Positions 44,536 to 53,599 of a stretch of 64,000 nucleotides of DNA are shown in pieces (the first letter of the stretch is position 1; every line of letters starts with the position of its first letter). Below the pieces are notes generated by a model. It ran no database searches. It was given only the letters and a program-made list of their open reading frames with translations, and was not told the origin of the DNA. A program made the translations under genes and the position numbers. This DNA is from Acidobacteriota bacterium (GTDB taxonomy: Bacteria; Acidobacteriota; Blastocatellia; RBC074): contig JACPYM010000104.1 of NCBI GenBank assembly GCA_016196035.1, positions 1 to 64,000 of the forward strand, written 5' to 3'.

Positions 44536-47500
44536 TCATGCTTCCCACGTCTTCAATCGTTCCATCAGCCCAATCAACTCGGCGCGTCGCCGCTCGAACA
44601 GCGCAAACAGATAGAGAATGAAAATGCCGAACGCGATGCCGCTCACATACCACAACCAGCCCCAACCCAGGCTCAACGCCGCGTGCCAGACCATCGTGAT
44701 GACCGCCAGCAAGAGAAACGCCGTGCCCAGGAACAGATACGCGCGCACTTGCAGCAGCATTCCCAACAGCACACCCGCCACCGACAACACCGCCAACATC
44801 AGCGGCAGCCAAGCTGAAGCCCCTACTCCGTGGATGAAAATGTCCGCCGTCGAAGAAACGTAAATCGTGATCAACGCCGCATAGCGAAAGGCCGCCATCT
44901 GTTCGCGCGTCAACTGTTCACGGTTGAGGTGCGCCGCCGCCAGCACCGACAACGCCGCCGGAATCAGCCACACCTGCGGATGCGCCAGGAAGCCGTAATC
45001 CTCTGTGCGCTGCAACCAATGCCACCAGCCGCCATTCGCCGCCAGCGCCGCCAGCAAGCCAAACCCAAACGAACGGCGCATCACTGACAGCAAGCCGTAA
45101 AACAAACCGACCAGCAGCAGCAATCCCGCGTAATCCACGCGCGATTCCAAAAGCCAGAATCCCAGGCTCGGCAGCAGCGGCAAAAAGACACCCGTGCGCG
45201 CCAGCGGCTCGGCCAAGACGACGCGCCCGCGCCGCCGCAATTGTTCCGCCACGCCTACGCCCGCGAAAGCCAGCGCCAGCACCGCCAGCGGCCAATACTG
45301 TTTGAACATCCCGCCGAACAGCCACGGCGCGCTCAAGCGCAGATGCGCCAGCAACAACACGGCGAGGATTTCAGCCGCGTAAACATAACGTCCACGTTGT
45401 TCGGCCCGTAATTCAAACGGATCGCGCCCGCGCCATAACGCAAAGGCGACTGACACGACGCAAAGCGCCAGCAAGCAGATCGTCAACGCCGCCTTGGCCC
45501 ACCAACCCAACGGCACGTAACCAATGTCGTTTGTTTGCGCCCACTCAAAGAACAACAACAGCGCCAGCAGGCCCAAGCCAAACAGCCCCGCGCCAAACAA
45601 CACGCGCCTTGTCGCGCTTTCCCATGCACCCAACGCGCGCGGCCAGACCACGAATTCCGCCGCGCGCGTGCCAAAGAAGGTGAGCGCCAGCGTCAACGTC
45701 AACGCCAGCAAGGTAACCGCGCGATTTGCGTCTTGGGCATAACCAGGCAAATTCAACGCAACCCAGAGCCACGCGGTCATTGCGCCAAGTTCCAAAACCA
45801 GCGCCACCATTTGCCCCCACTGACGATAACCGGTTTGCAACCTGCCTTGCGGCGCTGCCGCCAGAGGTGCGGAAGGGCTGTGCCCTTCCGTGGGCGGCGC
45901 TACTTGTTCAGGGGCTACGCCCCCAATTGGCGTCAACCAGCCAACTGCCAAGGGCGCCAACAGCGCCACACTCGCGGCCAACATTCGCTGCGGCCAACTG
46001 ACAACCGCCCAACTCGACGACAAGGCCGCCAAAACAGCGCCAGCCGCCAAACCTGTTTCGGCATATAGCAACCAAACAGCACTGGCGTTGGCCGCTTCCA
46101 CCAACCGGGGCAGACGCCAGCCGCGCAGCGCCACAACCAGCTTCGCACGTTGCCGCCAAACCAATGCCACCGCCAATGCATAGCCGGTCAATGTTAAGGC
46201 GGCGGCGACCAGCAAAAACTGCGCAGACAAATTCTGCCGGTCTACCAACGCCGCCACAGTCGCCAACCCGGCGATGAACAACACCGCGAACCGATAGGCA
46301 AACAGCGCGTCCCATAAACAAGCCAGACACAATGTCATCACCGAGGCCAAAGCCGCGCCCGCGATCCAGCCTTTCACGGGCAACGGCTGCGCGCCGTTGA
46401 AATCCAGGCTCAATCCAACCACCACCTTCAAGCAAGTCAGCAGCAGCAATAACACAGCAGCGAATTGATGGAACGCTGGCACGCTCGTTCTGGCCTCGGC
46501 AGTGGTGCGCAAGACCTTCAATTCGAGCCACAGACTCAACAGCGCCACGGCGGCCAGCGCGGTCACGTTCAACAGCGCGACATCCAGCAACGTCCCAGGG
46601 CCTTTGCTATATCCAAAAATCCATTCCGTCAGCGCCAGACAGGTCAACAGCCCGGCTGCATAAAAATAACTATGGCTGCGGCGGGCCACTGCCAGCCCAA
46701 TGGATAAGGCGGCAACACCAGCCAACGCCACGACGCCGCGCCAAGGCCCGCCCGGCGCGTTGAAATCAAGCAGGCTCAGCCAGACCGTAGCGACGCTCAA
46801 ACAAATGGCCCACAGCGTTGCACTGTCCGCCGTCGTTTTGGATTGCGCGAGCAACGCATTCAACCATTCTGTTAAACGGGCGCGCACGCGATTGTGCCCA
46901 ACGGTAAATTGCGCTTCACGCCGCGCCAGCAATACAAGCCACAACATTGCCCACGCCGTCACCACGGTCATCGCCAACAGCGTGTGATAGCTCAACCAGT
47001 TTTCCGGCGCAAAACGTTGCAGCGTGCAAGCCAGCAGCACGCCCAATGAGAGCATTGTCAGCGCCACATTGCGCACGCACGGCAAGGTGCGCGCATTCTG
47101 CCGTGTGTAAACGAAACAGGTTGCGACAGCCAGCCACGCCGCCCAGCCAAGCCCATCCCCGACTGTGCGCGCAAATTCGCTCGGCCACACCGTCAACCAG
47201 CCCAGCGACAACGCCAACAAGCTCAGTAGCCCTAGCAGCGCGCCCGTTAGTGCGCGCACCTGCCAACGCAACCAAGCCGCATCCACCGCCCGCGCGGCCC
47301 GCAACCAGCCCAGCGCATAACCCGCGCCCGTCAGCAGATTTAATTGCACCAGCCGCGCCCATTCATGGCCGCGAATCAGACCGCCTTGATTCTCCACCCA
47401 CATCGCGTAACCCACAGTCACGGCGGCATTGAGCAACAACCCGCCCGCCCAGGCAGACGTGCCCGTTTCACATCGCCAGGCGTAAACAACGCACGCCGCA

Positions 47501-49644
47501 CTCACCAACACCAACGGCGCGATGTACCAACCATTCAAGCCCCGGCTGTCCGCCAGCATCGCCACGCTGGCCCAGAGCGCGCTGCCCCACGCCACTTGCA
47601 ACCCGGGCCGACACAACAGGCGCTGTGCCTTTTCGCTGCGCCAAACGCTCGCCAAACTCGTCAGACTCGCGGCCACAGCCAACACCAGCCAGCTCACGAT
47701 CCAGGCGTGCCGCCAGTTTTGCAGCCAGCCGTATTTGTAAACGCAGGTTTGCGCGCTGGCGCCCAAGAGCAACAACCAGCCCAGCCAAACGCCCGGCCAG
47801 AACGTGCGCCGCCACGCCCACACAAAAGCCGCCAAGGCATAAAAACCAAAAACCCACGCTAGCCGCTTGGGGTCGCCGACGACAGCAAATCCGTGCAAGG
47901 TCGCCAGCAACAGGCTGAACAGGCCGACCAAGCCCGCCGCCCAGGCGTAATCCTGCGCCCGCGCCGTGCGTGTTTCGTCTTCCGCCGCGCGCTCGCGCCA
48001 CCATTCAGCTAGGCCGTAAAGGATGGCAAAGGCAGCCAGCAATGCGACACTGCTCGAATAGGAAAGCACCGACGCCAGCAAGCGCCGCCCGTCTTCCATC
48101 CCGAATGTCAATCGCCCCAGTGTCATCTGGCCCAGCAGCGCATAGGCCCAAACCGCTTGCGCCAAGGCCAGCCAACGCGCCGCGCGCAATTCATAACGCC
48201 ACGCGGCCCAGCCAAACAGTGCCACGTTTAACAACGCAATCACGATCAGCGCATCAACAAAGGGAAACGCCAACAACGCGCTGCCCACTAACAGCGCCAC
48301 CCCGCTCAGCCCCAGACTAGCGGCCACGGTGCGTTCGCCCGCCAACTCAGTCGCGCGCAAGCGCCGCCACAGCAACCAGCCCAGCGCCACAGCCGGGATG
48401 CCCAACAGCGCCACCAACGGCGCATTTTCGTGCAGCGCCCGCGTCCAATTTTCAGCGCGCACCTGCAACAAACCCAGCGGCAAGAGCACGGCGAACAGAT
48501 TCACGCCCAAGACAGTGAACAGCCCATAAACCCGCGCCGCTTGAATTTCTTCTGACTGCCGCGCCGCACGCACCGCCGCGCCCACGCTGACGACATAGCC
48601 CAACACTGGCAGCGCGCCGAGCAGCAGCCAACTGCGCCAATTCAATCCGCCTCCCGCGCCAGAGGCCGCAAGATGTTTGGCCAGCAACAAAGCCAGTGAT
48701 GCCCACAGCGTTCCGAGAGTCAGCCACTGTTGCTGTTCGGCGGCGATGACGCGCGCGGCCAGCCAAACGAGCGCGGCCAGCATTAGCCAGGATGCGGCTT
48801 CGGCCAGCAAGATGCCTGCGCTCGCGGCGCTCGTGCGGCCAAACGCGGCAACGGCCAGAAAATTGAGCGGCACGAGCATCATCGCGGTCAGCAGCACGTC
48901 CCGGCTGGTCGTCGGCAATTTCCAACGATGCGCGCTGTAAAAGCCCAGCCCAAACAAACCCGCGATCAGGGTCATAAAGACGCCGAATTTCAGCACGGGC
49001 CGCTCGGCAATCTGCGACCACAAACTCACGACCAGCGCCAGCGAAGAACCGATGATCAGCAACCCGCCGATCAATTCGCCCCAACGAATGCTGCTCTCTT
49101 CCATAAAGCTGGCGAGCATTTCGGTGAAGGTGCGGCGCGGCTCCGGCGCGGGTTTGGCGGTGACAGGTGAGATCGGCGCGGCTGCCGCTGTTATTACAGG
49201 TAAAGCTTCGACGGGCGCGGGCGGCACAGATTCCAACACTGGTTGCGCCGAATAAATGGCCGGTTCGGGCGCTTGTGCGGGGCTGCCTGCTGCTTGTTGG
49301 GCTTCGGTCTCAAGCGCTTGCCAGACTTGCTGGTAACTTGTCTCATCAATTCGCCCCGCCTGTCGCAAGCGCTGCAAGACGCGTTTGGTGGCCTGCAAAT
49401 CCGCTGTCCGTTGATGTGCGGCTGTAGGGGTTGGCGCGCCGCAACCGATGCAAAAAAGATCAACCGGTTGCAAGGCAGTCCCGCAAGCTGTGCAGGCAAG
49501 CGCTGGTTCTGCCAGCTTCACCGCCACGGGCGCGCTTGAACCGAGGCCAAACAATTTGGCGAACCAGCCCAGCACGGTGATGAAACCGATGATGAGCAAG
49601 CCCAGCGCGCCCAATCCCAGCAAAACGAAAATTGATTCATCCAT
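44536..49644 (-). CDS. Very large polytopic membrane protein with zinc-ribbon (1,702 residues)
   Basis: This protein has one N-terminal membrane helix, then a zinc-ribbon-like motif (CTACGTALQ...FCIGCG, about residues 51-71). A helical soluble region of about 60 residues follows (TKRVLQRLRQAGRIDETSYQQVWQAL), and then about 40 or more hydrophobic segments up to the end. The helices are Trp/Leu/Ala-rich with few charged residues and contain no transporter, glycosyltransferase or PA14 motif that I recognise. Some resemblance to DUF2157/DUF2339-type membrane proteins is possible. Frame and composition are continuous throughout, with no sign of a fusion error. Function is unknown. Confidence 0.8.
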   Translation of the reverse strand: MDESIFVLLGLGALGLLIIGFITVLGWFAKLFGLGSSAPVAVKLAEPALACTACGTALQPVDLFCIGCGAPTPTAAHQRTADLQATKRVLQRLRQAGRIDETSYQQVWQALETEAQQAAGSPAQAPEPAIYSAQPVLESVPPAPVEALPVITAAAAPISPVTAKPAPEPRRTFTEMLASFMEESSIRWGELIGGLLIIGSSLALVVSLWSQIAERPVLKFGVFMTLIAGLFGLGFYSAHRWKLPTTSRDVLLTAMMLVPLNFLAVAAFGRTSAASAGILLAEAASWLMLAALVWLAARVIAAEQQQWLTLGTLWASLALLLAKHLAASGAGGGLNWRSWLLLGALPVLGYVVSVGAAVRAARQSEEIQAARVYGLFTVLGVNLFAVLLPLGLLQVRAENWTRALHENAPLVALLGIPAVALGWLLWRRLRATELAGERTVAASLGLSGVALLVGSALLAFPFVDALIVIALLNVALFGWAAWRYELRAARWLALAQAVWAYALLGQMTLGRLTFGMEDGRRLLASVLSYSSSVALLAAFAILYGLAEWWRERAAEDETRTARAQDYAWAAGLVGLFSLLLATLHGFAVVGDPKRLAWVFGFYALAAFVWAWRRTFWPGVWLGWLLLLGASAQTCVYKYGWLQNWRHAWIVSWLVLAVAASLTSLASVWRSEKAQRLLCRPGLQVAWGSALWASVAMLADSRGLNGWYIAPLVLVSAACVVYAWRCETGTSAWAGGLLLNAAVTVGYAMWVENQGGLIRGHEWARLVQLNLLTGAGYALGWLRAARAVDAAWLRWQVRALTGALLGLLSLLALSLGWLTVWPSEFARTVGDGLGWAAWLAVATCFVYTRQNARTLPCVRNVALTMLSLGVLLACTLQRFAPENWLSYHTLLAMTVVTAWAMLWLVLLARREAQFTVGHNRVRARLTEWLNALLAQSKTTADSATLWAICLSVATVWLSLLDFNAPGGPWRGVVALAGVAALSIGLAVARRSHSYFYAAGLLTCLALTEWIFGYSKGPGTLLDVALLNVTALAAVALLSLWLELKVLRTTAEARTSVPAFHQFAAVLLLLLTCLKVVVGLSLDFNGAQPLPVKGWIAGAALASVMTLCLACLWDALFAYRFAVLFIAGLATVAALVDRQNLSAQFLLVAAALTLTGYALAVALVWRQRAKLVVALRGWRLPRLVEAANASAVWLLYAETGLAAGAVLAALSSSWAVVSWPQRMLAASVALLAPLAVGWLTPIGGVAPEQVAPPTEGHSPSAPLAAAPQGRLQTGYRQWGQMVALVLELGAMTAWLWVALNLPGYAQDANRAVTLLALTLTLALTFFGTRAAEFVVWPRALGAWESATRRVLFGAGLFGLGLLALLLFFEWAQTNDIGYVPLGWWAKAALTICLLALCVVSVAFALWRGRDPFELRAEQRGRYVYAAEILAVLLLAHLRLSAPWLFGGMFKQYWPLAVLALAFAGVGVAEQLRRRGRVVLAEPLARTGVFLPLLPSLGFWLLESRVDYAGLLLLVGLFYGLLSVMRRSFGFGLLAALAANGGWWHWLQRTEDYGFLAHPQVWLIPAALSVLAAAHLNREQLTREQMAAFRYAALITIYVSSTADIFIHGVGASAWLPLMLAVLSVAGVLLGMLLQVRAYLFLGTAFLLLAVITMVWHAALSLGWGWLWYVSGIAFGIFILYLFALFERRRAELIGLMERLKTWEA

Positions 49645-49726
49645 CGCAATTGTTCCTCGCGCCGCGCCGTTGCGCGCCCGCTTCGCACAAATGAACTAGA
49701 GCGGATTTCAGAAAAGTATGCGGGTC

Positions 49727-49818
49727 GGCGGTACCGCGCGCGTCAGCAAGCGGTGCGTCAAATTCGGCGCAGTAGTTCAGTAGTCAAGCCTCCGCTTGCT
49801 GACACGCGCGGTACCGCC
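49727..49818. repeat. REPIN-like inverted repeat, family A copy 2
   Basis: The arms 49727-49753 and 49792-49818 are 27-base inverted copies with one mismatch around a 38-base spacer. They match the copy at 8536-8625 in arms, and the spacers share GCGTCAA and CGGCGCA. It lies upstream of the large membrane protein gene in the 49645-49928 spacer, which holds nothing else I recognise. Confidence 0.82.
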
Positions 49819-49928
49819 CCGGTGCGCCAGCCCGCCAACCCAATTGCCAACCGCTCTATACTTCTGTGTCTGTAATTCAAACGTTGTTCAAAGCAGTCAG
49901 CTTCGACGGCCCGCAAAAACCCGCTGGC

Positions 49929-50222
49929 CTAGCCACGTGTGGCTTGCCGCGCGCTCACCAGCAAACTCAAACACAAGCCCAGCAAACTGCCCACGGCGAC
50001 GCCCAGGCCCATTTTGAAGCCGTAGATGAGCGCGCCCAGTAAGCGCGTCAAATCTTCAGTGCCTGCGGCATAGCCCCAGTGTACGCCCAGCCCGCCGCCC
50101 ACGCCGCCGCCCACGCAAAGGCTGCCGAACACAGACAAGCCTAGCAACAAAGCAGCCACGCCAGTCCGTTTCACCGGTTGTTTGTCTTGGGCTGTTGCTG
50201 CTGATTTGCCATTGTTGTGCAT
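49929..50222 (-). CDS. Small Gly-rich membrane protein
   Basis: This is a 97-residue protein with two hydrophobic helices (VAALLLGLSVFGSLCVGGGVGGG and MGLGVAVGSLLGLCLSLLVS). The first contains a run of glycines (GGGVGGGLGVHWG) as in tightly packed helix pairs. A hydrophilic N-terminus precedes it. The ATG at 50222 has a GGAGG site 6 bases upstream. A longer open frame to 50768 is only the shadow of the GntR gene. I do not recognise the family. Confidence 0.65.
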   Translation of the reverse strand: MHNNGKSAATAQDKQPVKRTGVAALLLGLSVFGSLCVGGGVGGGLGVHWGYAAGTEDLTRLLGALIYGFKMGLGVAVGSLLGLCLSLLVSARQATRG

Positions 50223-50326
50223 CGCGTCCTCCGTAATTTGTTTGCCAGGTTCCGACGACACGCAGCATAACCACACGCCATCGTGACGGCAGAGGCGATT
50301 AGGACACTTCGTCGAGCGCCACAAGC

Positions 50327-51247
50327 TCAGGAGGCGGGGCGCACGAGGAACTTTTCGACGTATTGGCGTAACTCGGTCAAGGAAGAATCGGCAATCACGC
50401 GAAAGATGCGGCAACGCACGCCGGGCGGAATCAGGGCCGCCGTCGCCGCGTCGGTAATGACAAAAGAACTGGCGCGCAAGCCCTTTTGCCAATCGGGTTC
50501 GCGCGCATCGCGATAGTTGATGGCGTCGGGATCGAGTTTGACGGCGGCCAGCACCGAACGCGCGTAAAGCAAAAACGCCGGCCAGTGCGAGGCCACCGTG
50601 ATGAGTTCGTCGGCTTTGGGCGGCGTTTCGCCTTTGAGGGCTTCGGGCACGGAACGCGTGTGAATCAGCAGGCAGGAGAGTTTGGCGGGCAAGGCCGCCG
50701 TCGCCATTTCGGCTTGCCCATAGAGGGCCACGGGCACCGCACCGAACAAAATGCTGCGGTCTTCGCACTCTTGCGGGCTGGCGCTGGCGACGCGAAAGCC
50801 GGTGGCCTCCTTGATTTCAGCCACCAGAATGGCGCGGAAGTGCGGGTCGGGATCAATCACCAGAAAATGATCGGGCGGTTGCAGGCGCAGCCAATGCCGC
50901 ACGCGGGCTTGAATTTGCGCCAGCGAGAAGCCTTTGCGGCGCGTCAATTCGAGGAATTCGATGATGATGTGATCAAGGTCGAGTTGCGCTTCGAGCGCGC
51001 GTTCGGCCTTGAACGACCGTACATAAATGCCGCTGCCCGCGCGCATCTCGACCCAACCCAAATCGGTCAATTCGCTGTAAGCCGCGCTGACCGTATTGGC
51101 GTGGATTTTGAAGCGGCGCGCCAGTTCGCGCGTGCTCGGCAGTTTTTGCCCGGGTTTCAAATCCTGGCTGAGAATGGCTAGTTTGATTTGCGCGACCAAT
51201 TGTTCACGCAACGGCACTTCATTATCCTTGGCTAGCCAGAGTTGCAT
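50327..51247 (-). CDS. GntR family transcriptional regulator
   Basis: This is a 306-residue regulator. The N-terminal 70 residues form a GntR winged helix: VPLREQLVAQIKLAILSQDLKPGQKLPSTRELARRFKIHANTVSAAY, then the wing GWVEMRAGSGIYV. The C-terminal domain of about 220 residues is a periplasmic-binding-like or phosphoribosyl-type fold with no match I can name; the N-terminal form resembles the YtrA subfamily. The ATG at 51247 is chosen; an upstream ATG at 51283 starts inside the inverted repeat and would add 12 repeat-encoded residues. The effector cannot be inferred. Confidence 0.85.
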   Translation of the reverse strand: MQLWLAKDNEVPLREQLVAQIKLAILSQDLKPGQKLPSTRELARRFKIHANTVSAAYSELTDLGWVEMRAGSGIYVRSFKAERALEAQLDLDHIIIEFLELTRRKGFSLAQIQARVRHWLRLQPPDHFLVIDPDPHFRAILVAEIKEATGFRVASASPQECEDRSILFGAVPVALYGQAEMATAALPAKLSCLLIHTRSVPEALKGETPPKADELITVASHWPAFLLYARSVLAAVKLDPDAINYRDAREPDWQKGLRASSFVITDAATAALIPPGVRCRIFRVIADSSLTELRQYVEKFLVRPAS

Positions 51248-51270
51248 GGCGGTTTTGAAAGCTGGCACAA

Positions 51271-51393
51271 CCTGGGTACGCACCGCTTCCAGCGTGCGGT
51301 CTTGGCAAAAGGCGGAAAGATGCCGAAGGGTTTCCTTTCAGATTAAGTTCGTCCGTTGCCAAGACCGCACGCTGGAAGCGGTGCGTACCCAGG
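51271..51393. repeat. REPIN-like inverted repeat, family G copy 1 (38-bp perfect arms)
   Basis: The arms 51271-51308 and 51356-51393 are perfect 38-base inverted copies around a 47-base spacer. Each begins CCTGGGTAC and folds GCACCGCTTCCAGCGTGC as a bulged hairpin. The element fills the gap between the GntR start and the next stop codon (51395) almost exactly. A diverged copy is at 61381-61503. Confidence 0.88.
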
Positions 51394-51394
51394 C

Positions 51395-51892
51395 TTATTC
51401 CAAATACGGCTCGGCCCCATCAGCCGCGCGGGCCGAAAGATGGTTGCGCATGATATTTCGCGCACAGGCATTCCAACGCAAGATGGCGTCGTCATTGCCA
51501 GCGGGTTTGAGCGGTTCGGCCTTTTCGTACCAATCCATCGCCTCGCGCAGCCATTCATAACCATCGTGACCGGCGCCCGGCCCACCTTGTTGCAGCCGCA
51601 CTTTAGCCTGGCGCTCGCAAATCAAACCGGCGTAATAGGCGCGCTGATATTCATCTTTGAGTTTGGGCAGCACCGCTTTGGCCTGCCGCGCGCCCGCCGC
51701 ATAGCCTTTGGCAAGGCGATCTGTCAGCGCCAGCAACAAGGTGACCAAAGCGTCTTGGTTATCCGGTTCGACATCCAGCACGTCCAGGCAGATGCTTTCG
51801 GCTTCGCCGGGTTCGTTGAGCAAGCGGTAATGGTGCGCCTTTTCCAGCGCCTGTTCGATGGAATCGGGATGAATTGGCTTCAATTCAAACAT
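51395..51892 (-). CDS. Tetratricopeptide-like protein of the succinate dehydrogenase cluster
   Basis: This 165-residue soluble protein has helical repeat segments: SIEQALEKAHHYRLLNEPGEAESICLDVLDVEPDNQDALVTLLLAL is a TPR pair, and YEWLREAMDWYEKAEPLKPAGNDDAILRWNACARNI continues. It starts 24 bp after the iron-sulfur subunit gene on the same strand, so it is probably cotranscribed, perhaps helping assembly. I do not know an assigned function. GCGAGG is upstream of the ATG. Confidence 0.72.
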   Translation of the reverse strand: MFELKPIHPDSIEQALEKAHHYRLLNEPGEAESICLDVLDVEPDNQDALVTLLLALTDRLAKGYAAGARQAKAVLPKLKDEYQRAYYAGLICERQAKVRLQQGGPGAGHDGYEWLREAMDWYEKAEPLKPAGNDDAILRWNACARNIMRNHLSARAADGAEPYLE

Positions 51893-51916
51893 GTCAGCCT
51901 CGCTAACAACTCTAAG

Positions 51917-52660
51917 TTAAGACTTCTTGCCTTTGCCGGTGAGCTTGCGCCAGAGCCAGAGCACTGGGTCGTAATGCTCGTCAACGATGCGTTCTTTGAG
52001 CGGGATGATCGCGTTGTCGGTGATGTGAATGTCTTCGGGGCAGACCTCCGTGCAGCATTTGGTGATGTTGCAGAGGCCGATGCCCAACTCTTCTTTGAGC
52101 AAATCCGTGCGTGAGACGCCGTCGAGCGGATGCATTTCAAGCCCGGCGATGCGCACAAAAAAGCGCGGCCCGCCGAACTCCTCTTTCTTTTCGTGATCGC
52201 GCAAGACGTGACAGACGTTTTGGCAGAGAAAGCACTCGATGCATTTGCGGAACTCCTGCACGCGGTCAACTTCTTCTTGCTGCATCTTCCATTCGACGCC
52301 GGGTTTGGGCGTGAAGGGCGGAATTTTCTGGTTGATTTTGTAGTTCCAAGACACGTCGGTGACTAGGTCTTTGATAAGCGGAAAGGTCTTGAGCGGGTTG
52401 ATCGTGATCGGTTGATCGAGCGGCAGATCATCAAGCCGCGTCTTGCACATCAGTTTTGGACGGCCATTGACTTCGGCGGAGCAGGAGCCGCATTTGGCGG
52501 CCTTGCAATTCCAACGCACAGCCAGGTCGGGGGCATGATGGCCCTGGACGTAATGCACCGCGTCGAGCACGACCATGCCGGGCGCGACCGGGACTTGATA
52601 ATCCACGTGCTGACCGCCGTCTTTATCGCCGCGATAAACGCGTAAGGTTGCGTCTGCCAT
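51917..52660 (-). CDS. sdhB: Succinate dehydrogenase/fumarate reductase iron-sulfur subunit (cluster 1)
   Basis: This is a 247-residue subunit that carries electrons from the flavoprotein to the membrane. The [2Fe-2S] ligands are Cys52, Cys57, Cys60 and Cys72 (NCKAAKCGSCS...MCK). The first [4Fe-4S] motif is CIECFLCQNVC (about 140-150), and a second cluster follows at CNITKCCTEVCPE. This matches the Sdh1-type enzymes of actinobacteria more than the E. coli type. The ATG at 52660 has GAGGAG upstream. The flavoprotein gene is about 1.1 kb upstream, separated by the RAYT element. Confidence 0.92.
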   Translation of the reverse strand: MADATLRVYRGDKDGGQHVDYQVPVAPGMVVLDAVHYVQGHHAPDLAVRWNCKAAKCGSCSAEVNGRPKLMCKTRLDDLPLDQPITINPLKTFPLIKDLVTDVSWNYKINQKIPPFTPKPGVEWKMQQEEVDRVQEFRKCIECFLCQNVCHVLRDHEKKEEFGGPRFFVRIAGLEMHPLDGVSRTDLLKEELGIGLCNITKCCTEVCPEDIHITDNAIIPLKERIVDEHYDPVLWLWRKLTGKGKKS

Positions 52661-52682
52661 TCTTGCTAGTCTCCTCACTGTA

Positions 52683-52769
52683 CAGCAGGCTGCCAGCCTG
52701 CTGTGGTCTCCGCTGTGGACGGTTCAAGGGCCGCCCACTATAACTGTACAGCAGGCTGCCAGCCTGCTG
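52683..52769. repeat. RAYT-associated REP pair, family B copies 1 and 2
   Basis: Two direct copies of a 21-base palindrome (52683-52703 and 52749-52769), each preceded by GTA and with CAGCAGGCTG-C-CAGCCTGCTG. The following bases (TGGTCTCCGC) are also shared. They lie between sdhB and the RAYT gene. Confidence 0.88.
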
Positions 52770-52826
52770 TGGTCTCCGCCTGTTGTGACTCAAATTCCCA
52801 GCCAACCTTCAAATCGCACAACCCCG

Positions 52827-53585
52827 TCAAGCGTCCGCTTCAACGTCCCCCAGCAGGCTGGCAGCCTGCTGTACGGTTTCGCGTTTCCAATTCCAGGGCC
52901 AATCGTGCCAGGTTGTAACCAAACCCGCTTTCACCGGATTGTTCAACACATAGTTCACGACGCGGTCATATTCCCCCGCATCGCGGATCACGTGATCGTA
53001 GCTCTCACGCGCCCAAAAAGTGCCCGCGCGTTGCAACAACGCATTCGCCTGATTGGACGTGTAGCTCTTCAGTGAATGCATGATGACATCCAGCGGCGGC
53101 TCAGTGCTTTCGTATAGCACGTCCTCATCCGGCGCGGCCAGCGCGTGTAAACTCGTCTCCGTCAGGAACGGTGCGAATACCACGTGCACGTGATTGGACA
53201 TAATGCAATAGGCGTCCAACCGGTAAACCTTGCCGTCCCGCCAATGCAAACTGTTCGCGACCAGCGCGGCGATCTTTTCCTCCGCCAGCCAGCGTGGCCC
53301 GGTCTGCGCCGCGTGCAACACGTCCTCGAACTTCCGAAACCATTTCCGTTGAAAAGCCAGCAATCGCTCTTCGTGCTGCTTCAACTCCGGCGTATCATCC
53401 GCCAGCAACAACTCGCCCAGCCGCGCGGTTTCTTCCTTTAACCACTGCTTTTCCGCCAGCCAGAGCCGCAAGATGTGTTTGGGCACCGAGCCATCCAGGC
53501 GAAACGTGACAAACAGCGTGGCCCCAGGCGGATGCCGATGCGGTAGATTGCCGCCCCAGAACTCCTTGTACTCAAAGGCTTCCAC
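52827..53585 (-). CDS. REP-associated tyrosine transposase (RAYT)
   Basis: This is a 252-residue Y1/HUH enzyme. The opening PHRHPPGATLFVTFRLDGSVP is typical of RAYTs. The HUH motif reads SNHVHVVF, the catalytic Tyr lies in HSLKSYTSNQAN, and FWARESYDHVIRD plus VNYVLNNPVKAGLV close the domain. RAYTs cut and join single strands at REP hairpins. I chose the GTG at 53585 (VEAFEYKEFWGG, with AGGGGG upstream); an ATG at 53636 would place a REP inside the N-terminus. The last residues are coded by REP copy 3. The gene is flanked by REPs on both sides and sits between sdhA and sdhB. Confidence 0.88.
   Translation of the reverse strand: MEAFEYKEFWGGNLPHRHPPGATLFVTFRLDGSVPKHILRLWLAEKQWLKEETARLGELLLADDTPELKQHEERLLAFQRKWFRKFEDVLHAAQTGPRWLAEEKIAALVANSLHWRDGKVYRLDAYCIMSNHVHVVFAPFLTETSLHALAAPDEDVLYESTEPPLDVIMHSLKSYTSNQANALLQRAGTFWARESYDHVIRDAGEYDRVVNYVLNNPVKAGLVTTWHDWPWNWKRETVQQAASLLGDVEADA
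52851..52871. repeat. RAYT-associated REP, family B copy 3
   Basis: A 21-base palindrome (CAGCAGGCTG-G-CAGCCTGCTG) followed by TAC, inverted relative to copies 1 and 2. It lies within the 3' end of the RAYT gene and encodes part of its C-terminus. Confidence 0.85.
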
Positions 53586-53599
53586 CCGCCCCCTTTGTA

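Noticed and set aside
49929-50768. 279-codon extension of the small Gly-rich membrane protein
   Set aside because: The extra part is antisense or out-of-frame to GntR coding; a GGAGG site supports the short form from 50222.
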